From assembly GCA_035968315.1 (NCBI GenBank), contig JAVYIN010000009.1, positions 62,001-126,000 of the forward strand: a stretch of 64,000 nucleotides of DNA, in the 5' to 3' direction. Source of the DNA: Nitrospira sp. (GTDB taxonomy: Bacteria; Nitrospirota; Nitrospiria; Nitrospirales; Nitrospiraceae). Numbering within the stretch: position 1 is the stretch's first letter; the number at the start of each line of letters is the position of its first letter. The notes under the pieces were generated by a model. The model was not told where the DNA came from and did not search any database. It worked only from the letters and a program-made list of their open reading frames with translations. The translations under genes and the position numbers were made by a program. This document shows, one piece after another, positions 25,482 to 33,497 of this stretch.

Positions 25482-26261
25482 TTAGCCCATGGCCCGGCGG
25501 AACGCCTTCGCGCCGCCATACAAGCAGAGGGCGTCGAAGACCACCATCACCACGATCGCCATGCCCACATGCGGCAGGGCATCGCTCCATCCCGTAAGGA
25601 TCAGCGGCCGCACGGCATCGATCGCCCAGGTCATGGGATTGAACTGCGCCAGAAAACTCATCCAGCCCGGCATGGCCGCCAACGGCACCAGCGCGGAGCT
25701 GAGGAAAATCATCGGCAGGGAGAGAAAGCCGAGCACCGAAAAGAAGTCGCCGTGGCTCTTCACGGAAAACGCCATGGCCATCGAGATGGCCGTGAGCCCC
25801 ACGCCGAAGAGCATGCCGATCAAGAGAATCATGCCCACGCCCGGCAAACCGGTCGCGGGATGCACGCCGAAGAGAAACGCAATGCCGAGGATCACCAGCA
25901 CTTGAAGCGACGTGATCGTCATCACAAAAATGAACCGGCTGAGGATCACCGAACTCCGGTGGATCGGGGCGGACATCAGCCGCTCCAGAAATCCGTTCTC
26001 TTTATCGAACAGCAGATCCACGCCGCCGGCGAGCCCATTGTTCAAGACCGTCATGACCACCACCCCGGCGGCCAGGAAGCTGATGTAATTGGGCGCCTGG
26101 GTCACTTGCGCATCCGCCGCCCGCTGGAACAGGTTCCCGAAAAAGATGAGCCAGAACAGCATGGGCTGCACCAGCGTGAAGAGCATGCTGAACTTTTCCC
26201 GGCTCAGACGACGCACCCATCGCATCGTCAGGGCCCCGATCTCTTGCCAATAATGCGCCAT
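25482..26261 (-). CDS. ABC-2 type transporter permease
   Basis: 259 aa with six hydrophobic segments. The conserved ABC-2 stretch LSLPMIFLSSALVPLAAMPGWM and FNPMTWAIDAVRPLIL identify the DrrB/NodJ class. It pairs with the ATPase gene 8 nt upstream to form an exporter. The substrate cannot be told from the sequence. Confidence 0.88.
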   Translation of the reverse strand: MAHYWQEIGALTMRWVRRLSREKFSMLFTLVQPMLFWLIFFGNLFQRAADAQVTQAPNYISFLAAGVVVMTVLNNGLAGGVDLLFDKENGFLERLMSAPIHRSSVILSRFIFVMTITSLQVLVILGIAFLFGVHPATGLPGVGMILLIGMLFGVGLTAISMAMAFSVKSHGDFFSVLGFLSLPMIFLSSALVPLAAMPGWMSFLAQFNPMTWAIDAVRPLILTGWSDALPHVGMAIVVMVVFDALCLYGGAKAFRRAMG

Positions 26262-26269
26262 AATGTTCC

Positions 26270-27244
26270 CTATTCCCCTGTCTCGGCCGACGGCGCCGCA
26301 TCCCGCAAAGACCGGCCCGTGTGCGCGATGAAGACGTCGTCCAGACGGGGGCGGTGATAATCGATAAAATCGAGGCGGCACTCCAGCTTGTTCGCCGCCT
26401 CTAAGATGGCCGGCAGCGCCTTTTCGGCGGACTCCACCCGGATATCCAAGCCATTCTCGGTCGTGTTGACGGTCCGGATCGCCGCTTGCCCCTTGAGAGC
26501 CGAGGCCAATGCCCCGAGGCGGGATGTTTCCTTCACGGTCAGCGAGACGATGTCTCCGCCGAGCGCCACCTTTAACTCCGCCGGTGACCCGATCGTTTTG
26601 ACCTTTCCGCCGTCGATGATCGCGAGGCGGTCGCACAACTGATCGGCTTCGTCCAGATAGTTCGTCGTCATGACCACCGTCATGCCGCGCGCTTTCAACA
26701 TCCGGACATAGTCCCAGATGCGCATCCGGCTCGGCACATCCAATCCCAGCGTCGGTTCGTCCAGAAAGAGGATCTTCGGATCGGGCAACAGGCCGCAGGC
26801 GATGTCGAGCTTTCGCTTCATGCCGCCCGAATAGGTCTTGGCCGGCCGGTCGGCATGCGCCTCCAGCTCCACCAGCTTCAGCAGCTCGGCGATCCGCTTG
26901 TTCGCTTCCTCTTTGGTCAGGTGATAGAGGGCCCCGAGCAGTTCAAGATGTTCGCGACCGGTGAGGAACCGGTCGATCGCCCGTTCTTGCGGCACGTAGC
27001 CGAAGAGCGTGCGCACCTTGTCCGCCTCCTTCACTGTATCGTGCCCGAGGATCGACGCGGTGCCGGATGTCGGATGGAGCAGCGTGATCAGCGTGCGCAG
27101 CGTAGTGCTCTTGCCGGCGCCGTTCGGCCCCAGCAAGCCGAAAATCTCCCCCGCGTAGACCTGAAAAGAGAGATCATCGACCGCCTTGTGGTTCTCGTAG
27201 GTTTTACAAAGATGACTGACGTCAATCGCAATAGTCCGGTCCAT
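26270..27244 (-). CDS. ABC transporter ATP-binding protein, DrrA/NodI class
   Basis: 324 aa. Walker A GPNGAGKST, signature YSGGMKRKLDIA, Walker B ILFLDEPTLGLD and the switch-His region (the usual His is Asn in TTNYLDEA). The C-terminal ~80 residues form the extension typical of daunorubicin-type exporters. The first gene of the exporter pair; its stop abuts nothing downstream but the permease. Confidence 0.92.
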   Translation of the reverse strand: MDRTIAIDVSHLCKTYENHKAVDDLSFQVYAGEIFGLLGPNGAGKSTTLRTLITLLHPTSGTASILGHDTVKEADKVRTLFGYVPQERAIDRFLTGREHLELLGALYHLTKEEANKRIAELLKLVELEAHADRPAKTYSGGMKRKLDIACGLLPDPKILFLDEPTLGLDVPSRMRIWDYVRMLKARGMTVVMTTNYLDEADQLCDRLAIIDGGKVKTIGSPAELKVALGGDIVSLTVKETSRLGALASALKGQAAIRTVNTTENGLDIRVESAEKALPAILEAANKLECRLDFIDYHRPRLDDVFIAHTGRSLRDAAPSAETGE

Positions 27245-27934
27245 TTACCCCCAGCCCTTCGCGCCGTGCTGATCGTGAATCATGAATTGTATGAGGTCGT
27301 TCAGCCGGCGCGCCCGCTGGTGGAGACCCTCAGCTTCTAAGAGAAATTGTTTTTCCAATGGTGTGCAATCCAGATAGGTCGAGAGCGTGTTCACCAGAAT
27401 CTCGTCACTGACATCGTTCCGGAACATGCCCTCCCAGGTCGCCGCTTCTTCGCGGGCCCGGAGATATTGCTCCAACACCGCCATCAGCGCCTGCCGCACC
27501 TCGGGAGCCAGCGACGGCTCGGCGCCTGAACCCAGCACGGAGACTGTGGCTTCCCGGTAGGGCCGCTCAAAGAACTCCCGACGGATTTCGCAGCGTTCCA
27601 GCCCTTGCAGCAAAATATTCGACCGCCCATCCGCCATCGGCTGTACGCTCACCAAGCGGCCGATGCAGCCGATGGAATAGATCGGCGGATTGCCGTAATA
27701 CTCCTCTTCCCAGCCTTCTTTCAGCAGCGCCATGGCGATGCACTGTCCGCCGGCTGAGGCGTCGATGACCATCTGGCGGTACCGCGGCTCAAAAATATGG
27801 AGCGGAAGATACGTGCGCGGAAAGAACACCACATTCGGCAACGCGAACACCGGCATCCGTTCAGGAATCTGAAAGGGCGCCTGCTGTTCGTGGGGATCGC
27901 GGTGCGGCTGTTCACGCTCGTGGCCAATGTGCAT
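27245..27934 (-). CDS. Lon N-terminal (substrate-binding) domain protein
   Basis: 229 aa, only the N-domain of Lon without ATPase or protease. FALPNVVFFPRTYLPLHIFEPRYRQMV and IGCIGRLVSVQPMADGRSNILLQGLERC are diagnostic; the C-terminal helical bundle follows. Stand-alone Lon-N proteins are common and of unclear role, perhaps binding unfolded substrates. A strong promoter ends 5 nt before the ATG. The ABC ATPase start directly adjoins its stop. Confidence 0.88.
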   Translation of the reverse strand: MHIGHEREQPHRDPHEQQAPFQIPERMPVFALPNVVFFPRTYLPLHIFEPRYRQMVIDASAGGQCIAMALLKEGWEEEYYGNPPIYSIGCIGRLVSVQPMADGRSNILLQGLERCEIRREFFERPYREATVSVLGSGAEPSLAPEVRQALMAVLEQYLRAREEAATWEGMFRNDVSDEILVNTLSTYLDCTPLEKQFLLEAEGLHQRARRLNDLIQFMIHDQHGAKGWG

Positions 27935-27939
27935 CACTC

Positions 27940-27969
27940 ACGATAGCCGAGAGTTGTGAAAATTGTCAA
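27940..27969 (-). promoter_or_regulatory. Promoter with consensus -35, leaderless type
   Basis: On the minus strand, TTGACA (27964-27969, all six consensus bases), an 18-nt spacer and TATCGT (27940-27945), then 5 nt to the ATG at 27934. It should drive the Lon-N, ABC exporter and SirB1-like genes. Confidence 0.6.
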
Positions 27970-28031
27970 CGCTGATGGACAGTGCCTTTCCCGCATCACA
28001 CAGGCCGAAACGCCCCTTCAATACAGGGGAT

Positions 28032-28061
28032 TTGTGAACGCGCCGATCCGCATGCTATAAG
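28032..28061 (+). promoter_or_regulatory. Promoter of the AttH-like gene
   Basis: TTGTGA (28032-28037), an 18-nt spacer and an extended -10, TGC-TATAAG (box 28056-28061), about 56 nt before the ATG at 28118. Confidence 0.5.
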
Positions 28062-28117
28062 GCCCTAGCGAAATTATTTCCACGCCGCGCAGTCTGTTCC
28101 CCCTGGCTGTTCGTGAG

Positions 28118-29257
28118 ATGACTCCTACAACGACCACCGTCATCCGGCTCCTCCTGGCCCTGGCTTGGCTGGTCAATGCCGCCCCCGCCACGCAGGCCGC
28201 CGACAGCTCTGATACCTCATTTCGGTTCGCCCAAGAGGGCTACCGCTATGAATTTCCGCGCGACCACGGGGCCCACGAAGCCTTCCGCACAGAATGGTGG
28301 TACTACACGGGCCATCTGGAGACGGTGGAGGGCCGGCGATTCGGATTCGAGCTCACCTTTTTCCGGCGCGGCATTCCGCCGGATCAGATCCACACCCGCC
28401 CCTCACGCTGGTCGGTGGATCAATTGTATCTCGCGCATGTGGCCATTACCGATGTGTCCAAAGAACAATTCCATTTTCGTGATCGAGTCAGCCGGGGCGG
28501 ATTGGGCAAGGCAGGCGCCGACTCCGGCCACCTACGCGTCTGGCTGGACCAATGGCGCGCCGAAGCCTCTGAGCAGCCAGGTGACCAGCAGACCCTTGAG
28601 GCGCGAGCCGATGGGATGGCGCTGACTCTCACGCTGGCTCCCCTCAAACCACTCGTCATTCATGGCGAGCAGGGCATCAGCAAAAAAGGATCGGCAGAAG
28701 GCCAGGCCTCGCACTACTATTCCTTCACCCGCCTCAAGACCGCCGGCACCCTCACCCTCGGCACGCAGACCTACACAGTGACCGGCACCAGTTGGATGGA
28801 CCACGAATTCGGCTCGGCGGACCTGAGCGCGAATCTCGTCGGGTGGGATTGGTTCAGCGTGCAACTCGCCGACAACCGGGAACTGATGATCTATCGCCTG
28901 CGCCGGGCCGATGGCTCGTCCGACCCAGCCTCCAGCGGCACACTCGTCTTCCCGGATGGCCATACCCAACACCTGTCAAACTCGGACATCCAACTGACGC
29001 CTCTCGATACCTGGACCAGCCCGGCCAGCAAAGCCACCTACCCCCACCGCTGGCAAGTCTCCATTCCCTCGCTCGGGCTGTCGTTGAAACTGACCCCACT
29101 CCTAGCCGATCAGGAATTACGCACAAGCCGCAGCACGCAAGTGACGTATTGGGAAGGAGCTGTCGCGGTGGAGGGAACCGAAAAAGGCCAAACCATCAAA
29201 GGCCAGGGCTATGTGGAACTGACCGGCTATGCGGAGCGGATTGAGAAGAAGCTATAG
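28118..29257 (+). CDS. AttH/CrtC-like lipocalin-fold secreted protein
   Basis: 379 aa. A signal peptide (VIRLLLALAWLVNAAPATQA) precedes FPRDHGAHEAFRTEWWYYTGHL, the signature of the AttH/hydroxyneurosporene-synthase-like family. GTSWMDHEFGS and GWDWFSVQL are the second conserved block. CrtC hydrates carotenoids; AttH proteins (COG5621) are described as predicted secreted hydrolases but are mostly uncharacterised, so the substrate is open. A fragment of the palindromic repeat follows the stop directly. Confidence 0.85.
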   Translation: MTPTTTTVIRLLLALAWLVNAAPATQAADSSDTSFRFAQEGYRYEFPRDHGAHEAFRTEWWYYTGHLETVEGRRFGFELTFFRRGIPPDQIHTRPSRWSVDQLYLAHVAITDVSKEQFHFRDRVSRGGLGKAGADSGHLRVWLDQWRAEASEQPGDQQTLEARADGMALTLTLAPLKPLVIHGEQGISKKGSAEGQASHYYSFTRLKTAGTLTLGTQTYTVTGTSWMDHEFGSADLSANLVGWDWFSVQLADNRELMIYRLRRADGSSDPASSGTLVFPDGHTQHLSNSDIQLTPLDTWTSPASKATYPHRWQVSIPSLGLSLKLTPLLADQELRTSRSTQVTYWEGAVAVEGTEKGQTIKGQGYVELTGYAERIEKKL

Positions 29258-29290
29258 CAGGCTGTTGAAAATGTCTACCAGCGGCGTTCA
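29258..29290. repeat. Partial copy of the long palindromic repeat
   Basis: CAGGCTGTTGAAAA followed by ACCAGCGGCGTTC, matching one end of the 15526-15652 element, immediately after the AttH-like stop. Confidence 0.6.
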
Positions 29291-29299
29291 CTGTTGCCT

Positions 29300-29584
29300 C
29301 TATACCGCAAGCTTGGCGACGCGAAGCTCTTTGCGGTGTTGCTCGGCATGCCATAAGTCATATTGTGTTTGCTGATTGAGCCAGCTCTCAGACGACGTGC
29401 CAAACGCCATCGATAGGCGAACCGCCATCTCAGGGCTAATCCCCGCCCGACCATTCAAAATAGCAGAGAGGGTTTTCCTGCTAACACCCAAGGCCTGAGC
29501 AGCCTGCGTGACACTCAAACTGAGCGGCTCCAAACAGAGATGCTTGATGATGGTCCCAGGGTGAGGGGGATTGTGCATGCGCAT
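29300..29584 (-). CDS. higA: HigA-family antitoxin
   Basis: 94 aa HTH protein. [50 protein letters not shown] is the XRE/HigA core; NWLNQQ-like [12 protein letters not shown] follows. It neutralises the toxin and represses the operon. It lies 12 nt downstream of higB, the inverted toxin-first order typical of higBA. Confidence 0.92.
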   Translation of the reverse strand: MRMHNPPHPGTIIKHLCLEPLSLSVTQAAQALGVSRKTLSAILNGRAGISPEMAVRLSMAFGTSSESWLNQQTQYDLWHAEQHRKELRVAKLAV

Positions 29585-29596
29585 GGAGTAACCTCG

Positions 29597-29875
29597 TCAG
29601 TGATAATCCTCGTAATCGACAACTTCTGCATCTTTGCCGACGAACCGAAAGGTGATCCGCCAATTCCCGCTGACCGACACTGCCCAGGTGCCTTTTCGAT
29701 CTCCCTTGAGCGGATGAAGACCTAACCCCGGCAGCGCCATGTCCTGTGGCGAGGTGGCCGCATTCAATTGGGCTAAAATCAGGCGCCCCCGCTCTGCATG
29801 TTGAGCCTGGATGCCTGATTTACTTCCGGCCTCAAAGAACCGGCCTAAGCCCTTATGCTTGAAGCTTCGGATCAC
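29597..29875 (-). CDS. higB: HigB-family mRNA-interferase toxin
   Basis: 92 aa of the RelE/ParE superfamily. VIRSFKHKGLGRFFE at the start, LHPLKGDRKGTWAVSVSGNWRITFRF in the middle and DYEDYH at the end match HigB, which cuts mRNA at the ribosome. The GTG at 29875 gives the standard length; a GTG three codons upstream would overlap the region just beyond the -10 box. Confidence 0.9.
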   Translation of the reverse strand: MIRSFKHKGLGRFFEAGSKSGIQAQHAERGRLILAQLNAATSPQDMALPGLGLHPLKGDRKGTWAVSVSGNWRITFRFVGKDAEVVDYEDYH

Positions 29876-29882
29876 ACGGCAC

Positions 29883-29911
29883 ACTGTAACCTATTACGTT
29901 ACGCCAGGCAA
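29883..29911 (-). promoter_or_regulatory. higBA promoter with overlapping operator
   Basis: On the minus strand, TTGCCT (29906-29911), a 17-nt spacer and TACAGT (29883-29888), 7 nt before the GTG start. The inverted repeat GTAAC-N7-GTTAC at 29886-29902 overlaps the spacer and -10 box, the expected place for the HigA operator. Confidence 0.55.
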
Positions 29912-29990
29912 GTCGCTGGAAGAGTACCCTACTACGAGCTGGCACCGGCCATACCGTCAACGCATCTCGCGCATGCAGGATGGGGAGAAG

Positions 29991-30116
29991 AGGGGAGCAC
30001 GCCACCCGTATCGTTCCTATGCTCCCGGAGTGCGCACGCGGGATCAATCAAAGTGTGAAATCAAGGACGGTGCTCCCTCCATGGGCGCAGTAGGAACGAC
30101 ACAGGTGCTATTCCCC
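29991..30116. repeat. Variable-arm hairpin element, copy 1
   Basis: A ~78-nt core (about 30019-30096) aligns without gaps to the reverse complement of the element at 32289-32410; shared blocks include GCGCACGCGGGATCA and CGGTGCTC. The flanking arms (AGGGG, GCAC, CGTTCCTA and complements) pair with each other but differ from the arms of copy 2. Short spurious reading frames run through it. Confidence 0.65.
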
Positions 30117-30346
30117 TAAGAGCACACCCCAATAAGGGGTCCGACCCCTTATTCCCCACGTTGTGTCAGATTGTTAGACCTGACCCCCTATAGTTGTTCG
30201 CCGTAGCACCGGAGGTCATTGTCTTGGACACGATGGGTGTACTGTCGATCTCATGACAGGCAAGAATCTCCTCATGTATACTTACTGATATGAACCGCTG
30301 AGAATACGCCGCGCGGATCACACCGTTATTCAACAAGGAGAGCATC
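30117..30346. other. Intergenic DNA between the hairpin element and the tail-tube genes
   Basis: Contains the 23-bp hairpin at 30131-30153 and otherwise AT-richer sequence without a gene. AAGGAG lies ~8 nt before the tail-tube ATG. With copy 1 of the hairpin element it makes up the 470-bp gap after the higBA promoter. Confidence 0.45.
30131..30153. repeat. Perfect 10-bp stem-loop (AATAAGGGGT/ACCCCTTATT)
   Basis: Ten-base arms are perfectly complementary around CCG. A shorter relative (AAGGGG-N4-CCCCTT) is at 31313-31328, after the second tail-tube gene, so the pair brackets the two genes. Confidence 0.6.
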
Positions 30347-30799
30347 ATGGCGACGTTGCGCGATCGGCCCTATACCAACTTCAATTTTCTCGTCGACCTG
30401 GGCGACGGCAACAGCGAAGGACCGCGAGCAGGATTCCAGGAAGTCAGCGGCCTGGGGACGGAGATCGACGTGATCGAGTACCGCAACGGGAACTCGAAGG
30501 AAAACTCCGTCATGAAAATCACGGGGCTGAACAAAGCCAGCAACGTCACGCTCAAACGCGGGATCATCGGCTCGCTCAACCTTTATCAGTGGCTCGACCA
30601 GATTCGCAACGGCGATCAGAACGCATTGCGTACCGTGACAGTGCAACTGCAAAGCGAGGATCGCACAACCATCGTGCAAACCTGGAAACTGCTGCGTGCA
30701 CGCATCATCAAGCACATCAGTGGACCGCTCAACGGAAAAGGCACCGACGTGGCCATGGAAGAAATCGTGCTGGCCTGCGAACGTCTCGAAATGGAATGA
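30347..30799 (+). CDS. Contractile-tail tube protein (T4 gp19 family)
   Basis: 150 aa. The pattern (RPYTNFNFLVDL at the start, GFQEVSGLGTEIDVIEYRNGN, NVTLKRGIIGSLNLYQWL) is the gp19-like inner-tube family of myophage tails and extracellular contractile injection systems (Afp1/Pvc1-like). AAGGAG precedes the ATG. No sheath, baseplate, spike or ATPase gene is nearby, so this is an orphan or the nucleus of a dispersed system. A diverged copy follows after 27 nt. Confidence 0.85.
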   Translation: MATLRDRPYTNFNFLVDLGDGNSEGPRAGFQEVSGLGTEIDVIEYRNGNSKENSVMKITGLNKASNVTLKRGIIGSLNLYQWLDQIRNGDQNALRTVTVQLQSEDRTTIVQTWKLLRARIIKHISGPLNGKGTDVAMEEIVLACERLEME

Positions 30800-30826
30800 A
30801 GCTCCGGCTCTGCAAGGGAATGCCCC

Positions 30827-31279
30827 ATGGCCATATTGCGTGATCGCCCATACAGCAATTGCAACTTTCTAGTCGATTTTGACGACGGGAAAGCGTGGCA
30901 TACTACCGGCGGATTCAGCGAAGTGATCTTTCCACCGTTCGTGATTGCGGCCGGGGCGCGACGCGCGACGTCACGCAGTAAAAAGACGCCACCGGTTTTG
31001 CCTCCGGCACCATACAACCCGCACCTTATTCTCCGGCGCGGCGTGATCGGCTCACTGGATTTGTACACGTGGTGGAACAAGGCTCGTCAGGGTAAAGCCC
31101 CGGCGCGCCGCGCCGCGCGCATCCACTTGCTGGGAGACGACCATCGCACCACCGTGATGTCATGGCATTTCAGCAACGTGCGGCCGGTCCTCCTCGCCTA
31201 TTCGCCGCTGCAAGCGAACGAACCCGGCGTGTTGATCGAAACGCTGGAGATCGCCTTCGACCGAATGGAGATGCAGTAG
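30827..31279 (+). CDS. Diverged second tail-tube-like protein
   Basis: 150 aa, the same length as its neighbour, sharing LRDRPYSNCNFLVDFDDG, the RRGVIGSLDLYTWWN segment and the DRMEMQ end. The central region is replaced by a basic Pro-rich stretch (ARRATSRSKKTPPVLPPAP). It could be an Afp5-type second tube subunit, an adapter, or a paralogue drifting in sequence. It is probably co-transcribed with the first. Confidence 0.7.
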   Translation: MAILRDRPYSNCNFLVDFDDGKAWHTTGGFSEVIFPPFVIAAGARRATSRSKKTPPVLPPAPYNPHLILRRGVIGSLDLYTWWNKARQGKAPARRAARIHLLGDDHRTTVMSWHFSNVRPVLLAYSPLQANEPGVLIETLEIAFDRMEMQ

Positions 31280-31312
31280 CAGCCTGGCAGCGCTAACGGC
31301 CGAATCAAAGCA

Positions 31313-31328
31313 AAGGGGTCTGCCCCTT
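31313..31328. repeat. Short stem-loop AAGGGG-TCTG-CCCCTT
   Basis: A 6-bp perfect stem after the second tail-tube gene, related to the 30131-30153 hairpin. It overlaps the 3' end of the convergent DUF4190 gene by 2 bases and may act as a shared terminator. Confidence 0.5.
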
Positions 31329-31821
31329 AATTTGTTCCAGCAATAAACGACACGGCGCCGACGACATAGGCGGAGTATGCGAGGCCCAAGTAACTAATGA
31401 TGAGTCCGCTTAAGGCTGCTCCTGATCCGGCCAGCTGCGGATTGGCCCTGCATCTTCGGCGGGCCAGATGGCCAAACACGATGCCGGGAATGCTACCGAC
31501 CAGCGGAATCAAGAAGCTTGCGCCCGAAAGAACCAGAGAAGCGACAGCCAAGCCTGAAACGCGGCGAGCAGCAACGTCTCGAGCCAAAGCTCGAGCGTGT
31601 AGTGGGCGAAGCACGGGATTCAGGAGGAAGAAGCAAAGCGCAAAATAAGGAGGGAAGACTAGAAAAATAGCGCCATGTGCCATGGCCCAACCATGAAAGA
31701 ATGGCAGATGGTATTTGTCCGCGGCATCGGCTCCTACGTAGACGAGCACGCAGGCACCGAAGAAGGCCAATACAAGCTGCAGTGCCGTCACGGCACGCGA
31801 CTGTGGGACAGCTTCATTCAT
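31327..31821 (-). CDS. DUF4190-type membrane protein
   Basis: 164 aa from the ATG at 31821. Two N-terminal membrane helices, then a basic linker and the C-terminal DUF4190 hairpin of helices: LVLSGASFLIPLVGSIPGIVFGHLARRR and GLIISYLGLAYSAYVVG. Such domains occur in small bacterial membrane proteins of unknown role. Confidence 0.72.
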   Translation of the reverse strand: MNEAVPQSRAVTALQLVLAFFGACVLVYVGADAADKYHLPFFHGWAMAHGAIFLVFPPYFALCFFLLNPVLRPLHARALARDVAARRVSGLAVASLVLSGASFLIPLVGSIPGIVFGHLARRRCRANPQLAGSGAALSGLIISYLGLAYSAYVVGAVSFIAGTN

Positions 31822-32090
31822 GGCAGCTAACAAGGTTTAGGCCGATCCGCATAAGAGCCGAATTTGTCATTTTCCGTCCGTATAACACGCCACTTTTGCC
31901 CGTGAATAATACGCAGTAATCGACGCTCGTTCAATGAGTTGCGCCCGATTGACCATTTGTCACGGATTCCTATGTAGATCTGAATAACACCACTCATGTA
32001 ATAGATCCAATAAAAACAAAGGCTGCCCCCCTTCCCGCCTGCTGTTTTCAGTGAGGCGGCTGGCGGAGTCTCACCTGCGCGCGTCGAACG

Positions 32091-32205
32091 GGATCTGGTT
32101 CATCTGGTCTATCTCGTCTATTTGGTTTGTCTGGTTGATCGGACTGAACATTCATCCAGCAGAACCAGACAGACCAGAAAGACCGACTGACTAGACAGAC
32201 AAACC
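32091..32205. repeat. TCTGGTCTATC / CAGACAGACC hairpin repeat, copy 1
   Basis: Left arm 32091-32140 of degenerate TCTGGTCTAT/TCTGGTT units faces right arm 32161-32205 of CAGACAGACCAGA units. Copy 2 is at 36010-36090. Confidence 0.7.
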
Positions 32206-32288
32206 CGCGCGCGTTCCGCGAGCACAGAGACTTGCCGACCGGCTCGCCCCGACTCCCCCCATCGCGTTACTCCCTTTGTCATCATTTA

Positions 32289-32410
32289 GAGGCGTGGCTT
32301 GGGTGGTCTCCCACTGCGCGCATGAACCGAGCACCGCCCCTAATTTGATACTTCGACTGATCCCGCGTGCGCGGGGCGCGAGCAAGGGAGATCACCCAAG
32401 CCGCGCCTCC
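32289..32410. repeat. Variable-arm hairpin element, copy 2
   Basis: Outer 24-nt arms (GAGGCGTGGCTTGGGTGG... and its partner ending in CGCGCCTC) pair throughout, the two non-Watson-Crick positions being G-U compatible in a plus-strand RNA. The ~78-nt interior matches copy 1 in the opposite orientation. It ends 37 nt before the ATG at 32448. Confidence 0.65.
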
Positions 32411-32468
32411 CTCCCCTCCCCTTCTTCTTGACTCAACAACAACCCCTATGATTAGGTCCAGGCCTGTT

Positions 32469-33497
32469 ATGCTGACTCGTACTGCCACCGCGCTTGCCTC
32501 GCTCGTTCTCCTCCTCTTCAGCCTCGGCTGCGAGAAAGAGAGCGAGTCGATTGTGTCGATCGCGCTGCATCCGACCAATACGCAAATCCTCTACGTCGCC
32601 ACGAACGATGCCGTGTACAAATCCCGCGATAGCGGGACCTCCTGGGAGCGGTTCCCGAGTTTCAGCGCGCGCCGCGTGACGACGCTGGCGATCGATCCGC
32701 AGCTTCCGGCCACGGTCTATGCCGGCACCATGGCCGATGCCGTCTACAAGAGCCCGGACGGCGGGCAGCATTGGCTCCCCCACAATGTCGGGCTCAAGGA
32801 ACACGTGTCGTTCATCAATCAATTCGTATTCGATTCCACGAATAACGAGCAGATCTATATCGCGACCACCGTAGGCGTCTTCTCCACGAAAGACGGCGGG
32901 CGTGAATGGGACGAGCGGATGGCGGGGATGAAAGAAGTGCACATCGTCGTGTCGATCGCCATTCACCCGACGAATCCCCGCATCCTCTATGCGGGCACCA
33001 CCGGGGGCGTCTACCGGTCGGACGACGGCGCGGCCTCGTGGAAGAAGATCAATACCGGCCTCATCCCCGAGACGGAGCTGATGGGGGCCATGGCACTGGG
33101 GGTGAATGCGATTGCCATCGATCCGGTGACGCCGGACGTGGTCTATGCCGGGACGACCAAAGGCCTCTTCCGCACCGCCAACGGGGGGCACTCATGGGAA
33201 CGGATCGGCCTAGGGCTGCACGATCCCTTTGTCAGCAGCCTGCTGATCGACCCGGCACAGCCGGCACGGCTGTATCTTGGCGGACCGGGCGGAGTCTGGA
33301 AGAGCGCCGATAGTGGGACCACCTGGCAGGCGATGAATGCGGGGCTCACGTCGTTGAACATCCGTTCGCTGGCCATGAGCCCCAAGAATCCCCAAGACCT
33401 CTTTGTCGGCACGAACGGCAGCGGCCTCTACCACTCGACCGACGGCGGCACGAGCTGGACGCCCATGCCGCTCAAAGCCGCGCCGGCGAAGAACTAA
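32469..33497 (+). CDS. Lipoprotein with seven Asp-box (BNR-like) repeats
   Basis: 342 aa from the ATG at 32469; an in-frame ATG at 32448 adds seven residues. The lipobox FSLGC follows a hydrophobic segment. Seven Asp-box motifs (S/T-x-D-x-G-x-x-W variants: SRDSGTSW, SPDGGQHW, TKDGGREW, SDDGAASW, TANGGHSW, SADSGTTW, STDGGTSW), spaced ~45 residues, predict a seven-bladed beta-propeller of the YCF48/sialidase-like/VPS10 type. No catalytic residues of sialidase are apparent. Probably an extracytoplasmic binding or assembly factor. Confidence 0.82.
   Translation: MLTRTATALASLVLLLFSLGCEKESESIVSIALHPTNTQILYVATNDAVYKSRDSGTSWERFPSFSARRVTTLAIDPQLPATVYAGTMADAVYKSPDGGQHWLPHNVGLKEHVSFINQFVFDSTNNEQIYIATTVGVFSTKDGGREWDERMAGMKEVHIVVSIAIHPTNPRILYAGTTGGVYRSDDGAASWKKINTGLIPETELMGAMALGVNAIAIDPVTPDVVYAGTTKGLFRTANGGHSWERIGLGLHDPFVSSLLIDPAQPARLYLGGPGGVWKSADSGTTWQAMNAGLTSLNIRSLAMSPKNPQDLFVGTNGSGLYHSTDGGTSWTPMPLKAAPAKN

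Larger units (their letters stand above)
31822..32447. other. 626-bp intergenic region packed with repeats
   Basis: No gene seen. 31840-32030 is AT-richer than the flanks. It contains the TCTGGTCTATC hairpin (32091-32205) and copy 2 of the variable-arm hairpin (32289-32410). Confidence 0.6.

Noticed and set aside
29811-30119. Open frame encoding a peptide with RTRDQSK
   Set aside because: Its translation resembles that of a minus-strand frame at 32282-32578 because both run through the same non-coding hairpin element, not because of a protein family.
30347-31279. Complete contractile injection system or prophage
   Set aside because: Only tube proteins are present; no sheath, baseplate, portal, capsid, integrase or lysis genes are seen within the window.
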